Below are positions 24,553 to 37,540 of a stretch of 64,000 bases of DNA, in pieces (the first letter of the stretch is position 1; each line of letters opens with the position of its first letter). The notes below the pieces were generated by a model. The model was not told where the DNA came from, did not search any database, and saw only the letters and a program-made list of their open reading frames with translations. Location: NCBI GenBank assembly GCA_029204225.1, contig CM055113.1, positions 11,740,234 to 11,804,233 on the forward strand, in the 5' to 3' direction. This DNA comes from Diphasiastrum complanatum. Taxonomy: Eukaryota > Streptophyta > Lycopodiopsida > Lycopodiales > Lycopodiaceae. The translations under genes were made by a program, and so were the position numbers.

Positions 24553-25172
24553 TAGCTATCTCAATCTCTCCAAAACTAGATCTACTTCACATCAAATGAT
24601 GGAGTATGGGCAAAGTTAGGATCAAACACTCTTAGCACGTGTGAAATACACTAAGAAACCAAATTTGACTCAAATACAATGATATTGCATGAAACAAAAT
24701 GGCTGAGATCTCAAAACAATGCCTAGATCACATATAGATGAGATTGGTAAGCATTCAACTGTGATTTTGGATCAAACAAGCAATCTTTTGACCAAACCAA
24801 ATGTGTCCACCCAGGTCTAGGTGCCCTACCTAACCCTCTTCAAAAGCTTATAACTTTTAATTGGCTCAACCAAATGGAATGAAACTGATTGCATCATAAA
24901 CTAGACAAAAATAGCTTCAAAACAAGCTATCTAGCAAGATTTTTGGATCAAACATGAAAGAGAACTCCCAAACTGAAATTGGATGTTCCTCACACGTGTC
25001 TGAGCACCTGATTCCGTACAGTACCAGGTTAGACCCAATCAATGTCCTTTTGATCTCTTTTGATCCAAAATTGAACAAGATAGCTAGGAAACTGGGCCTT
25101 GACAATTTCTAGCTCAAGATTGATGAATAGTTTTCACTCAAATGGATCAAAATGCATGGTAACCTTAGGTAG
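24553..25172 (-). other. Copia-2 5' leader and residual gag region
   Basis: The 620 bp between the primer site and the chimeric frame contain no long frame and no recognisable capsid domain. They include CACGTG motifs near 24640 and 25000. Confidence 0.5.
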
Positions 25173-25184
25173 GCTCTGATACCA
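25173..25184 (-). promoter_or_regulatory. Copia-2 primer-binding site
   Basis: The minus strand reads TGGTATCAGAGC, the exact plant copia initiator-Met primer site, abutting the 5' LTR. Confidence 0.92.
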
Positions 25185-26003
25185 TGTTGAATTTCACACG
25201 TGTGGATTGTCCACTACATTACTTGTGATCTCCTAAGGTGTGTAGATGCACCAAGATCAAGACTAGATTGAGATTCAAGATCTATCTTTGATTCTATGGC
25301 AAAAACACACTACTACATGCATTCAATCACTTCCAACTCTCACTCACACGTGTGGGAAGTGTTCCAAAAGTATTCTAAGTAAAAACAAGCTGCTCTCCTC
25401 GGGTAGAGAGAGAAAAACCATCAAGAGCTCTCGGGTAGAGAGAGAAAGCTAGAAATTCAATGACACTCAAAATCCACTCAATCTCAAAATCAATTAGATC
25501 CAAAAGGAGGAGTACAATGATACTAATAGATTCATGAGCTACCACTATGCTTAACTATGATTGGATCACACTTTGCCACCTCTTAATCCTATTGGACCAT
25601 TGATCCATGCACCTCTAAATTCTATTGGACTATATTCAAGCACACCTCAATTTTCTATTGGACCTCACAAGGTTCCACCTCTAAATCCTATTGGACCTCT
25701 TAAGCTTCATCAAACAAAAGCATGACACTTGTCTACACTCTAATTGGCACAATTTTGGCTCTATTTTGGCTCAATATTGGCATTACAAGTGGAAATGGAT
25801 AATTTGCCATCTATGCCAAATTTGACCCTATCAACATCCTACACCTAAATGCTTGACTATGAAATTCTATGAGACCCCTATATCAAACATTTTGATTTAC
25901 TTTACAATTCTCCACACGTGGGAACATCCTCCACACATGTGAGATTCACTTACAAACTTCTATCATAGAAAATACCAAGCTAGATTTTTGCCAATTTCTC
26001 ACA
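25185..26003 (-). repeat. Copia-2 5' LTR
   Basis: 819 bp, virtually identical to 21714-22533. On the minus strand it ends CAACA and is followed immediately by the primer-binding site. Confidence 0.95.
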
Positions 26004-26051
26004 TGTTTGTCCGCTCCGTAGGAAATATATGGAAGACATGATTCATTCTCA

Positions 26052-27000
<949 letters not shown>

Positions 27001-27299
27001 AGGTATATCACGACATATGCCAATTTTGGCTCCATTGTTGAGGATAGCCATATAAAGTAGATACGAAACTAACAAATCCACTATCATTTCTAGTGTATGT
27101 CAGACATAGCTGCCCGACTTGAAAGATATCGGAAATTTCGAGAAGATTTTTACAAAAGTCTTCAAGAATCTTTTCAAAGAGGAAATTCACATTTTTGTAC
27201 TTATAACAAAGCTTAAACCTACTTTGACAATCTTCTTGCTAATAATTTATCTGAAATATTTCATCTTGAAGCTTCTGCTATAGTTGAACTAGGTTCTGT

Positions 27300-27615
27300 T
27301 GTTGTGAATCCAGTTCCTAATCCAGATCCAGATTCAGAACCTGAACCTAAACTAGAGTATGATCCAGATCCTAAATCAAAACCAATTATGGAAGGCCCTA
27401 CTCCCCGTTTCACTTTAATCTCGAAAATCAAATATGACTATTTTAAAGGAACATCTTCAGATGATGTTGATAGTTATATTTCATAGTTCGAGTCAATTTC
27501 TAACTCAAACAACGAAGGTGCTGATGCTAACAAACTGCGGATCTTTCCTGGTCTTCTGAGAAAGCAAGCGCGCATATGGTACAACCAAGTTCAACCAAGA
27601 CGTGTGGCTACCTGA
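27300..27615 (+). pseudogene. Retrotransposon gag capsid fragment (gypsy-like)
   Basis: The frame encodes a Pro/Asp-rich linker (NPDPDSEPEPKLEYDPDPK) and then capsid-like sequence: YDYFKGTSSDDVDSYIS, a TAG, and FESISNSNNEGADANKLRIF with an RKQARIWYNQV ending. The pattern 'F.G....D...Y...' followed by 'K...F...L...A..WY' is that of the retrotransposon gag family. It breaks off near 27615. Confidence 0.6.
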
Positions 27616-28068
27616 TTGCTGCTGTCTTCGGGGTTAGAATGGTACGGAGGTACCCTGATATCTCCGAGAAATAACACACTTTACTTGTTGCACTAAAATA
27701 TTGTAACTAACTATAGCAAGTTATTAAGTTGCAGTTTTTGGCATCTAATATGGTTGAATCTATTCAGGGTTTGGTAAACCTGAATGGCATGGATTTGCCC
27801 AGGTCAGCTTGAACAACATGGATTTGCCCAAGCGTTTTTTACATAGAGTCCATCGAGTGCCAAATTATTCACAGGTATTAATGGGTGCACAATGGCATGG
27901 ATATGTCCTATTACCAACTTCTATGGCCAAACTATACCTTTTCCACTGGCACAAGCCAGATGTTAGACAATGATTCACTCATCATCTTTAAACAAAGATA
28001 AAGCTAAAAACCATAATGATGGACTTCAAATCAAAAAGCAAGAATCACGTTTTATGCATCACAACCTA

Positions 28069-28071
<3 letters not shown>
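27616..28071. other. Intergenic stretch
   Basis: No gene recognised. The short near-repeat ATGGATTTGCCCA occurs twice at about 27788-27823. Confidence 0.4.

Positions 28072-28131
<60 letters not shown>
28072..28131. repeat. (CT)n microsatellite, 60 bp
   Basis: Pure CT repeat, about 0.87 kb left of the GA tract in the leader of the gene at 29067. Confidence 0.98.
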
Positions 28132-28135
<4 letters not shown>

Positions 28136-28865
28136 GACATTTTATTTTTACGAAATCCATCTATGATAACGGAAAAGGTTGAAGAAGGAATTGCTAAATT
28201 CCATTGTAAATTCTTGTTTGCAAAAACTTTGACACGATCCCACGCGAGCGATCCAAACCACTTCAATAGTAAAATGTCCATGTTTCAGATATGTTAACAA
28301 GTCATTGAGAGAGAGTATTATGGAAAGTAGTCGACCATTCATCCCCCCTATTGGGGGTTCCACATATGATGGGCTACTTCCCATAGTTTTCCACCTCTTG
28401 ACATAAACCACATACCTAAGACTCCACATACGGCTGGCAACTATATTTAGCCTTTCAGCTCTTCAAGTATAGCATACATGACACACATGATGGACATAAA
28501 AAAAATCTAACATGGAAAGCAAAGAACCTTCATGACACTTGTATGGGGAGAGACACTTGCATTGCATGTGGAGGGATGCAACAACGTTGACGAGTGAACT
28601 CAGGGCCTCTCGCCTATGACTCTTTATCGGGCAGAATGTTATTTGCTCGGCTCATTGCATTGTGTAAAGGATAGTGGCTGCTTTTTCACATAACCATTAT
28701 GCAGTAAAATCTACATTTGATCAACGTTTTCAAAACTGAGCTTTTTTCAGAGGACCATTATGAAGCAAAATTTGTATCTGCAAAACATAATCAACCTTAA
28801 AAATGGTCGGTCGCTCATTTGGCTTTCTAATCTGAAGTATGGGCATAAAATGTGGCGACTATCAA

Positions 28866-28879
28866 GATAATAAGATAAA
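28866..28879 (+). promoter_or_regulatory. GATAA/I-box-like pair upstream of the small gene
   Basis: Two GATAA cores (GATAATAAGATAAA) lie about 190-200 bp before the ATG at 29067. GATAAG/I-box elements are common in light-regulated plant promoters. A TATA-like CATAAAA lies nearby at about 28844. Function inferred only. Confidence 0.3.
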
Positions 28880-28992
28880 GATGCATATGGTGAGTGCACT
28901 CGAGCTCTGCCATGTGGCATAACGCCTTCCGCTCGCATTTTAGATAATAGCAACACACACACTCACACACATGCACGTATACGAGCAAAGGA

Positions 28993-28997
<5 letters not shown>

Positions 28998-29042
<45 letters not shown>
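28998..29042. repeat. (GA)n microsatellite in a probable 5' UTR
   Basis: 45 bp of GA, ending 24 bp before the ATG of the small gene. GA-rich leaders are common in plant genes. Confidence 0.95.
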
Positions 29043-29045
<3 letters not shown>

Positions 29046-29066
29046 AGTCAGTCTTGTGAAGAAGGT

Positions 29067-29318
29067 ATGGCGTCGATGGCAGTAGTGGCATCGCCTGTGA
29101 TGGCCAATGTATTACTAAGCTCAGGAACAAGTGAGAAGAAAGGGTTCTTGGATTGGCTGAATGAAGCCTTCAGCAAGGAGGCGTTTTCAGAGACAGATCC
29201 CATCTTAAAGAAAGTAGAGGATAAGAACGGGGCGGCCTCTGCCAAGCCAGCAGCTCAGAAAAAAGGTGCCAGTTCAAACCCTTCTTCTACAAAGAAAAAG
29301 GGCTTTTTTGGGAAATGA
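29067..29318 (+). CDS. Small single-exon protein, likely plastid-directed
   Basis: An 83-residue frame begins MASMAVVASPVMANVLLSSG, an Ala/Ser/Val-rich, acid-free N-terminus like a chloroplast transit sequence, followed by GFLDWLNEAFSKEAF and ETDPILKKVEDKNG and a basic tail ending KKKGFFGK. I chose the ATG at 29067 because it gives the MAS.. start. The upstream ATG at 28971 would translate the GA microsatellite into Arg-Glu repeats. The composition suggests a conserved plant gene, and I have a vague memory of similar short plastid proteins, but I cannot name it. No intron is needed. The leader is GA-rich, and the 3' region (29319-29600) looks like an ordinary T-rich plant 3' UTR. Confidence 0.65.
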   Translation: MASMAVVASPVMANVLLSSGTSEKKGFLDWLNEAFSKEAFSETDPILKKVEDKNGAASAKPAAQKKGASSNPSSTKKKGFFGK

Positions 29319-30599
<1,281 letters not shown>

Positions 30600-30665
30600 T
30601 TATTGTGAAATATATGCTAACAAAGTGTGGGGAGAGAGAGCTTTTATTATAAAACACATGCTAGC

Positions 30666-31252
30666 AAGGATTGATTCCACGGCAACGCTAAGCATGTATA
30701 GATAATAAATTGTAAATATCAAAAAATATATAGTTGTAAATAAAATGGTAGAAATTATGCCCAAGACTTGTTTTTTGTGAATAGAAAGTGAGGTCTTAGA
30801 GCAATAGCTAATTAACATAAAAGCTTGAGCTATGCTTAATAAAATGGCCATTTTGTAACTTGAAATTAAAAAAGTTATTAAGTCAAGTTAAGAAGCATAT
30901 AAGTAATTAATCCAAGTGGTTTAAGGTAATTGGACCAAAAAGTGTGGTTGAATCACAAGCTGGAGTCTCCTTAGTAGTATTTTGAAACCTTCTGATGTTG
31001 TTGCTAGATTTGAAAAAAGAGGATCATCTCTATTGTTTCCATGCTTGTGTCATGATTTTCTCTTTCTTTTTTTGGGATGCTTTTGCTTTGAATGTCAAGA
31101 ATGCAATACAATAATGACTTCACACCACATCATCCAATCAATGATGCATATCTACTAGATCTAAAACATTTTTTGTGAAGTACATCTGTATGATTTCAAT
31201 ACATAGTAGATTCTGTATAAACTCATTACCTCACTGCGAAAATGAAAAAGAC
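30666..31252. other. Intergenic stretch, nothing recognised
   Basis: AT-rich, no convincing frame on either strand. Confidence 0.4.
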
Positions 31253-31975
31253 TTAATCTAATTTAGACGATGATGGGAGGGTACCCAATACAGATGCTGA
31301 ATTACCACGTTGTATTTCGATACTGATTCTTTGCCTCAGGAATTCGGTGGAGTGTGGCTCTCCAATGTGTTCTGCCATTCGTTTGCCAATGTGGAAAATG
31401 AGATCCTTTGCTATAGAATCCCATGAACCAAAAGTTTCGAGGCTGATTGGCTCAAAATGGTATCATCCTTCAAGACCACAATACTTTTCCCGTTTCTTGG
31501 CCTCTACTTCGTCTGCCGCCTTTCCCGATTGTGTGCTTGTCCTGACTACGTGGGAGGTTGCAACAGTGTTGACACAGGTCACATCCCAAACTAGGGCCTT
31601 TCCTTGCTTCCAAGGAACCATGGTCTTTCCATCCGGCCTCTTTGAATAACCTCTATCAACCCCTGCTGGTTCCAGGATCGCTTGAATGGAAGTCGTGCTC
31701 AAAGCGTGACGCACTAACTTGTTGCTTGCTCCTTGTCGACTGTGTATGGTGGCACTAAACTTGTAGCTTAATTCGTGATGACCGAAGATGTCAACCAGCT
31801 TACCATAGTGGCAAGAATGAGGCTGGCAGACGCTTGAACCAAGACAGAGTGCGACCACAATGCGCAATGAGTCATCGTCAAGCAAATTACCGAGGACAGG
31901 AGATGGTAAAGCATTCACCTGAGCTCCTGACTCGGGTGTGGAAACTGTGAGAAGGCGCGCTTTTTTGTGCTTCCA
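31253..31975 (-). pseudogene. REL-endonuclease-like C-terminal domain of a retroelement
   Basis: From about 31975 leftward the frame reads ARLLTVSTPESGAQVNALP, DDDSLRIVVALCLGSSVCQPH, CHYGKLVDIFGHHELSY, SNKLVRHAL, LEPAGVDRG and KRPDGKTMVPW, and then KALVWDVTC. After an in-frame TGA near 31463 it continues with YHFEPISLETFGSW, STEFLRQRISIEIQRGN and SVLGTLPSS. The Cys/His cluster followed by RPDG...WDVT resembles the CCHC plus restriction-like (PD-(D/E)XK) endonuclease tail of certain RT-encoding elements; from memory, close relatives are common in animal genomes (cnidarians, arthropods, fish). A Cys of the cluster has become Tyr and one stop is present, so it is a relic. No RT is adjacent. Confidence 0.6.
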
Positions 31976-33317
31976 TATTTTGTACATAATTATATCAGCC
32001 CTCGAATACGCAATACATTCATACATAGAATCCATCCGTCCATTTATTTTGTCTTTGAACAATAGGCTTAGCCCAATCCATCTAGGATACAACATAGTCA
32101 AAATGATAAGCCAATCAATAATCAAATTTGTTATACGGTTTGATCAAATATCTGTGCGATATACATCTATTCGTAGATCACACTTAACAATCCTCCAATT
32201 GCTGATCACTCATATTTACAACATTGAATTGGATCCATCTATGTACAGATGAAAAGACATTTATACTTAGCCTACTCATTTCATACCTAAAGATCCAATT
32301 TTGCCACTTGGTTGTACACACCCATTCACTTTTCATCCAAATCTCAACCACCTTTCAAACCAAGATCTTTGTGCATTCAACGTTCAAGATGAATTTACAT
32401 TAGATCTTTATTCTCGAAAGGTAACACTGGATTTATTTATTAAAGATGATGTACTTATGCATGCATGACTTTTAAGTACAATTCTAGAACCTATTAATAG
32501 TCGTAGTTAGATGAAATGTCTCAAGATACAAGTCAAGTCATTTCTTGGACCCCTGTTTTATTGCTATTGTGATCAGGGATAAGAAGAAGAGCCTAGCATC
32601 CCTTTTGCTTTATCTATTAATGATATAATAGTGGCCGAGCCTAATGAACACCCACAAGATTCGACACCTCATCCATTGTTTGTGGTGCCATTATCCATGC
32701 CTAGTTATATCATGAACAATGTCTGATCTCCCAAAATATGATGGATCTATGATATCACTATATATATGAGGAAGCTTGTGAGGTATATGGTGAGTTAAGT
32801 TGTGTTGATGATACATAAGCCAAGATATGTTCTATGTTCTATAATAAACCTAGAACACCTGCCAAAGCAACTACATTAGATGTTTTGGTTACAATAGCTT
32901 AATAGCCACACAAGGGTGTGTACACTCTCGTTCGTAGAAAGTATGGTCACAGTCATTCATATAAATTTTGTCCATTTAGCCCAATAATTATTGAGGTTGC
33001 GGACAATAGAGAAGAAAGATAGAGCCAATAATAAAACCAACTTTTAAGGGAAAACAATTGTTGTCATTTGTTGAAGGCCAATCCTGAGAAACAGAACAAT
33101 CTCCACCGTATATAAAATACTTGTGGGGCAAGTTATTGCAATCCCAAGAAACCCCTCTTTTAACATATATTTCAAAGTAATATTAACAAGGTGAATTAAG
33201 TAATGCCCGAAGCTAGTACTCACTTGGTCTAAGCGTCGAAAAGTTGCCACTATTCTATGAGAATTGTAATGGCATGCCACTCATAAGTAATATGGAAAAT
33301 AGCATGCATAAAACAAC

Positions 33318-33319
<2 letters not shown>
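31976..33319. other. Stretch with only scattered decayed frames
   Basis: Short plus-strand pieces around 32560-32720 (AFSINDIIVAEPNEHPQDST, FVVPLSMPSYI) look like old coding sequence between stops, perhaps retroelement gag, but I cannot assign them. Confidence 0.25.

Positions 33320-33390
<71 letters not shown>
33320..33390. repeat. (GA)n microsatellite, 71 bp
   Basis: Pure GA repeat. Confidence 0.98.
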
Positions 33391-33392
<2 letters not shown>

Positions 33393-33879
33393 ATGTACTT
33401 CAATAATTAGATGCCAAAAAAAAAACATACAACCAGAAAGTCAGCTCATCTATGAGTAGATAATATTAATACAAGGAGCGTCCTTGAAAGAGAAATGTCT
33501 AGAGAGAGAGAGAGAACTCATAATAGAATTGAATGGAGAAATAAGAGAGCAAGATATTGGCTCTACAAATCTACAAAGAATGTTTGTTATGTATGCACAC
33601 ATACAAAGAAATAATTTGAATATATTTGCATCTGGGCCTATAATTTGTAATTATCTAAATTTTCGATATCTTGTAGTAGCATGAGTTGACTGTGAACCTT
33701 GATACACACTAGGAAGGCAAGATGAGACTTGGACCTAATACTAAAACATGCCTCACTCATTGTTTCTTTTGCTTGTCTCCCATCATTTTTATTTTTTTAG
33801 TAGTCATCTTCTCTAAAAATAAGATATAGTTCAATTTAGGTATTGTGCACTTTTCTAACAAAATAGGCTAGCCAAAATT

Positions 33880-34660
33880 TGATCTTAGCACAATAAAAGA
33901 GCTAATTATCTCTATTTTGGATGTTTTTATATAAGCTATGACTTACTGGCAATAGACTTCGTAAAGTAAATCCAAGTCTTTCTAGAAAAATTATCAATGA
34001 AATGTAGTATTTAAACCATGGATATATTGTGTATGAGATGGTCAACGTGGATCAATCCTAATGTTGCCTTTGCATGATACATAACAAAGTAGCTTCCATG
34101 ATGCTTCCCCACAATACAAGCCTCACATAGCTGACTCTTCAATTTTTGGTAAAACCCTTGGCCATCTCCTAATCGTGCAATAGTTTGAGACTAGTATACA
34201 AGTGATCATACCAATCATGCCATATAGTTGTGATTGATCATTCTTTTGTGTAACAAAAGCTTGTTGATCAACATCTAATTGAGTTTCTACAACTTTCCAT
34301 CAGCCATAACTCTTGTGGCAATCACTATGAAATTTTTTAGCATGTCTTTAATGAGAGATTTTATCTTTGTAAAACTCAACTTCCATGTCTAAATTATCAT
34401 CCATGCATCCAACAAACAATAAATTCTTTGCAAGACTAGGCATAAGTAAGGTACTCCTCAATATTTCCTTCTTGCCTCAATTCAAGTGAATCGGCACACT
34501 TTTGTGCCCTTTGATTTCCTTGATGCTATTGTCACCAATCACCACATTGCCATCGGTGCCTACACTCTTGTATGATGAGAGCCATTTCTGATGTGATGTC
34601 ATGTATGACAAAGCTCCTTAATCCGCATACCACTCATCACTTGAACTTAAGACATAGCGG
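33880..34660 (-). pseudogene. Copia protease and pre-integrase fragment
   Basis: From about 34660 leftward the minus strand encodes SDEWYAD-stop-GALSYMTSHQKW, a decayed form of the copia protease motif D-S-G-A-x-S-x-M. SVGTDGNVVIGDNSIKEIKG, then KNLLFVGCMDDN and EVEFYKDKISH follow, and then scattered integrase-region pieces (RRWPRVLPKIEESA). Many stops break it. It ends about 100 bp left of a long GA tract. It is a separate lineage from copia-1 and copia-2. Confidence 0.65.
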
Positions 34661-34756
34661 CACCCTCACCAATTTCTTCAACATCTTCATCCACAAATTT
34701 GACTTTTTGTAGGCAATCATGTTTGGCCTTGAATTGGTGTCTTTATTTCTCCCTTG

Positions 34757-34875
<119 letters not shown>

Positions 34876-34899
34876 TGTGCGTGTGCATGTGCGCGTACA

Positions 34900-36070
34900 A
34901 GCAAAGGAAATAAGCTTAAGGGAGCATTGATAAGTAAAAGAATCACAAGAAAGAATTGCAATATCTAGTTCATCAAAATTATCATTAATCTTATAGAAAT
35001 TCATCGAATGAAAAATAGTGCCATAGAAAAGGAATTTACAAGTACATAGAATGGTCAAAGCTAGCTTCAAGTAAATCAAGAATGGAAGCTCACAACCTCA
35101 ATGAAGAGAAGATTTTTAGCATTTGGCAAGACTTAAATGATTTATAAACCACAAAGATTGCAATATATCCTTTTTTCCTATGGTTCAAAAGCCTACCTTG
35201 AGATGTTTGTCTCAGTTATGTTATATCTCAAGAAATCGCACTCTAGACTAACTTCATCACATCAAAAGTCCTTTTTAGACTCATTACAAAAAAATTTAAA
35301 AACCATGCTTTCAACAAGTTATACTCAAAATGGCATTCAATGTGGCTTAAAATAATAACAAATCCATGTCTTCAGTAATTTTTGTAAAAAGTAGCAATAA
35401 CCAGCTCATTATTTTGCCAATTGGTACATTTCATCACTAAGGAATGTTATTTGAGCTTGATGTCAAGCTTATAATACTCTAGACAACAATGAATATAGTA
35501 GTTAGTAGTATATTCACATGATCTGCAAAAAGTCAATGTAAAATTGAGCACATTTAGGCTTTTACAGACTTTATAAATAATAAACTCTAGTATTGGCATC
35601 ATGTGAACTGTCTTTGGCTGATTCCAATGATTTGAACATTCTAATAGTAGATGAATAGAACTCACAATTTGAATACTAGGATGCTAACTACTTACACTCC
35701 TATACTAAGGCCGCAACCTAAAAAGTACTGTAACTGAGTACTAATGCAACAAAATGACTTAGCCAAGGTCATTGGCTAATTGTGAACAATTAGTCCAAAA
35801 TGTACAAAGGGTAGTAACAAGTACCCAAGCAATCAACCATTGAAAGCAAACAACCAAGAGACACGCATAACAATTTGGAACATTCAACTAAAATGAGGCC
35901 AATAGTTCCCTAATCAAAGTGCAAACACTCACATATTAGCCAATATCTATTTAGAGCTCGAAAGTGAAAGTGCCAAAGCTTTTCAAGATCAAAAGCAGAA
36001 GCATCCAATTGTGTGAGTTGGTGAGGGAGCGAATGAGTGAGGGAGGGAGGGAGTAAGTGTGTGCATTCGT

Positions 36071-36073
<3 letters not shown>
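34900..36073. other. Intergenic stretch, nothing recognised
   Basis: AT-rich, with no domain-like frame. Confidence 0.35.

Positions 36074-36108
<35 letters not shown>
36074..36108. repeat. (GT)n microsatellite, about 35 bp
   Basis: Pure GT repeat, next to a degenerate GAGT/GAGG-rich stretch at 36020-36060. Confidence 0.95.
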
Positions 36109-36109
<1 letters not shown>

Positions 36110-36419
36110 TCACTTCAAGAAAAAGTAATAACATAATTTGATCCAATTATGTTTGAGTTAACATGTAGATGTCATGCAAATCACCCAAAAAGATTGAGTT
36201 TATAGATATTTTTAACCAAGTAAATTCTTGTTCAAAGGAAGTAAGCTCACCGACACCCATCCATAAACAAAAATTGTGTTAGAACATAAGTCTTATGTGG
36301 GAATTACAAGTGTCAACACCAACCCCCAATTGTTATCCATGTTGACTAATCCCAATTGGTTAAAAACTCATCCATGAGAGGTATAAGATGATTATTCCAC
36401 AAAGAGCTTGCTCAAAACT

Positions 36420-36575
36420 CAATAATCAAAGAAAAGCTTCTTACTTTTATCCTTTTTGTCAGCGTGCGATATAGGAAGTTCGAAAGGACTAGTGCTAGGA
36501 ACGATCAATTCACATTGCAAAAGGTCAAATACATGGCACTTTATCTCAAATTGCTCAATGTATTTAAATGAGTGA
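36420..36575 (-). pseudogene. Gypsy reverse transcriptase N-terminal scrap
   Basis: A short open stretch encodes YIEQFEIKCHVFDLLQCEL, then IVPSTSPFELPI and KKDKSKKLFFDY. This follows the gypsy RT block in which a linker to 'LL..G.I.PS.SPF..P....KKDGS.R.C.DYR' precedes the catalytic domain. The flanks have stops. Confidence 0.45.
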
Positions 36576-37470
36576 TGAGGTGCTTTGGACATTGGTATTG
36601 TGATTGGAAAAGACTAGTACACAGTGATAAAATTTCTCATTGGAGATAAAGATCATGGCTCCTCGAATACATGTTGGTACTACTACACAAATCAATATCT
36701 TTGGGAATTGTTGGTACTATTGATACTGCATGAAGAGCCTTTGTAGGAATTGCAACAAAACTTGTGGCCTCGTGAATTCGTATCAAACCCTCGCAATAAG
36801 CTCTTGAGAGTTTCCTAATCACTACTTGCTAACAACAAGCTCATAGCCCCAATGAGAATCAATACTAATGAATATGTCTTCATCATCTATGTGACAGACG
36901 TTGTGCTACTAAATCTAACGTCACCTCCCACAAAAAAAAGTTATCCAATCTACTATCAATATAAAATCACACCCCTATACAAGTATAGAACATAGATCAA
37001 CCTAGCTCTAAAACTCCAATCTAGTGTCTAGTACTAGCAACATTTGAGCACTCTGAATTATATGGGCATTGGCTCTCCATGCACATGTGAAAATATGTAA
37101 AAACTAGATGCTTCGAGGTGGTCGAATTGAGCCCCAAAATTAAGGTCCTAAATTATAGGCTAATTTTGGTGATAACGGAAGAAAGCTCGCCACCGAGCAA
37201 AAGACATGGGCAAACGTATCATCTACAAAAATGGGACAATGCGCTTTGTGAAAATTGAAAAGGAACGGAGAGTAGAAGTAGAAGTAGGGTTACAATAAAT
37301 GAGGAGGATTCAATTGACCTATAAATGGTCATAATGCCACGTTTCCTGAACTATGTTGTCTCCTCATAGGATTTAAATAGTACTTTCCTAGTTAATAGTG
37401 ATGACGGCACTGACCAGTTTGTACATAAAACTTTTTGAGAGAGAATGTAATCTTCACTTTGGAGCATTTT
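36576..37470. other. Intergenic stretch, nothing certain
   Basis: Scattered short frames only. 36637-36822 (minus) may be further decayed gypsy pol. Confidence 0.3.
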
Positions 37471-37473
37471 TGG

Positions 37474-37540
37474 CCTATTCTCTCTCTACCCGAGAGAAAC
37501 CCTCTTTCTCTCTCTACCCGAGAGGAAGGTGCTTGGATTG
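37474..37540 (-). repeat. LTR-derived motif pair shared with copia-2
   Basis: The plus strand has TCTCTCTCTACCCGAGAG twice, about 31 bp apart. These are the reverse complement of the CTCTCGGGTAGAGAGAGA pair inside the copia-2 LTR (about 21939-21975). It probably marks an old related LTR in opposite orientation. Confidence 0.45.

Larger units (their letters stand above)
21714..26003 (-). mobile_element. Recent non-autonomous Ty1/copia element
   Basis: The 4290-bp element is flanked by TGTTT on both sides (21709-21713 and 26004-26008), with LTRs of 820 and 819 bp that differ only by one 1-bp indel by eye (ACATGTACTTG versus ACATTACTTG). The primer site TGGTATCAGAGC is perfect and the polypurine tract is intact. 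The interior is only about 2.6 kb: most of gag, the integrase core, the reverse transcriptase and RNase H are missing. One chimeric 630-codon frame remains. Near-identical LTRs mean recent insertion, so the element must have been copied by enzymes supplied in trans. Confidence 0.95.

Noticed and set aside
31347-31649. Plus-strand 100-codon ORF
   Set aside because: It is antisense to the REL-endonuclease-like fragment, whose minus-strand frame has clear motifs.
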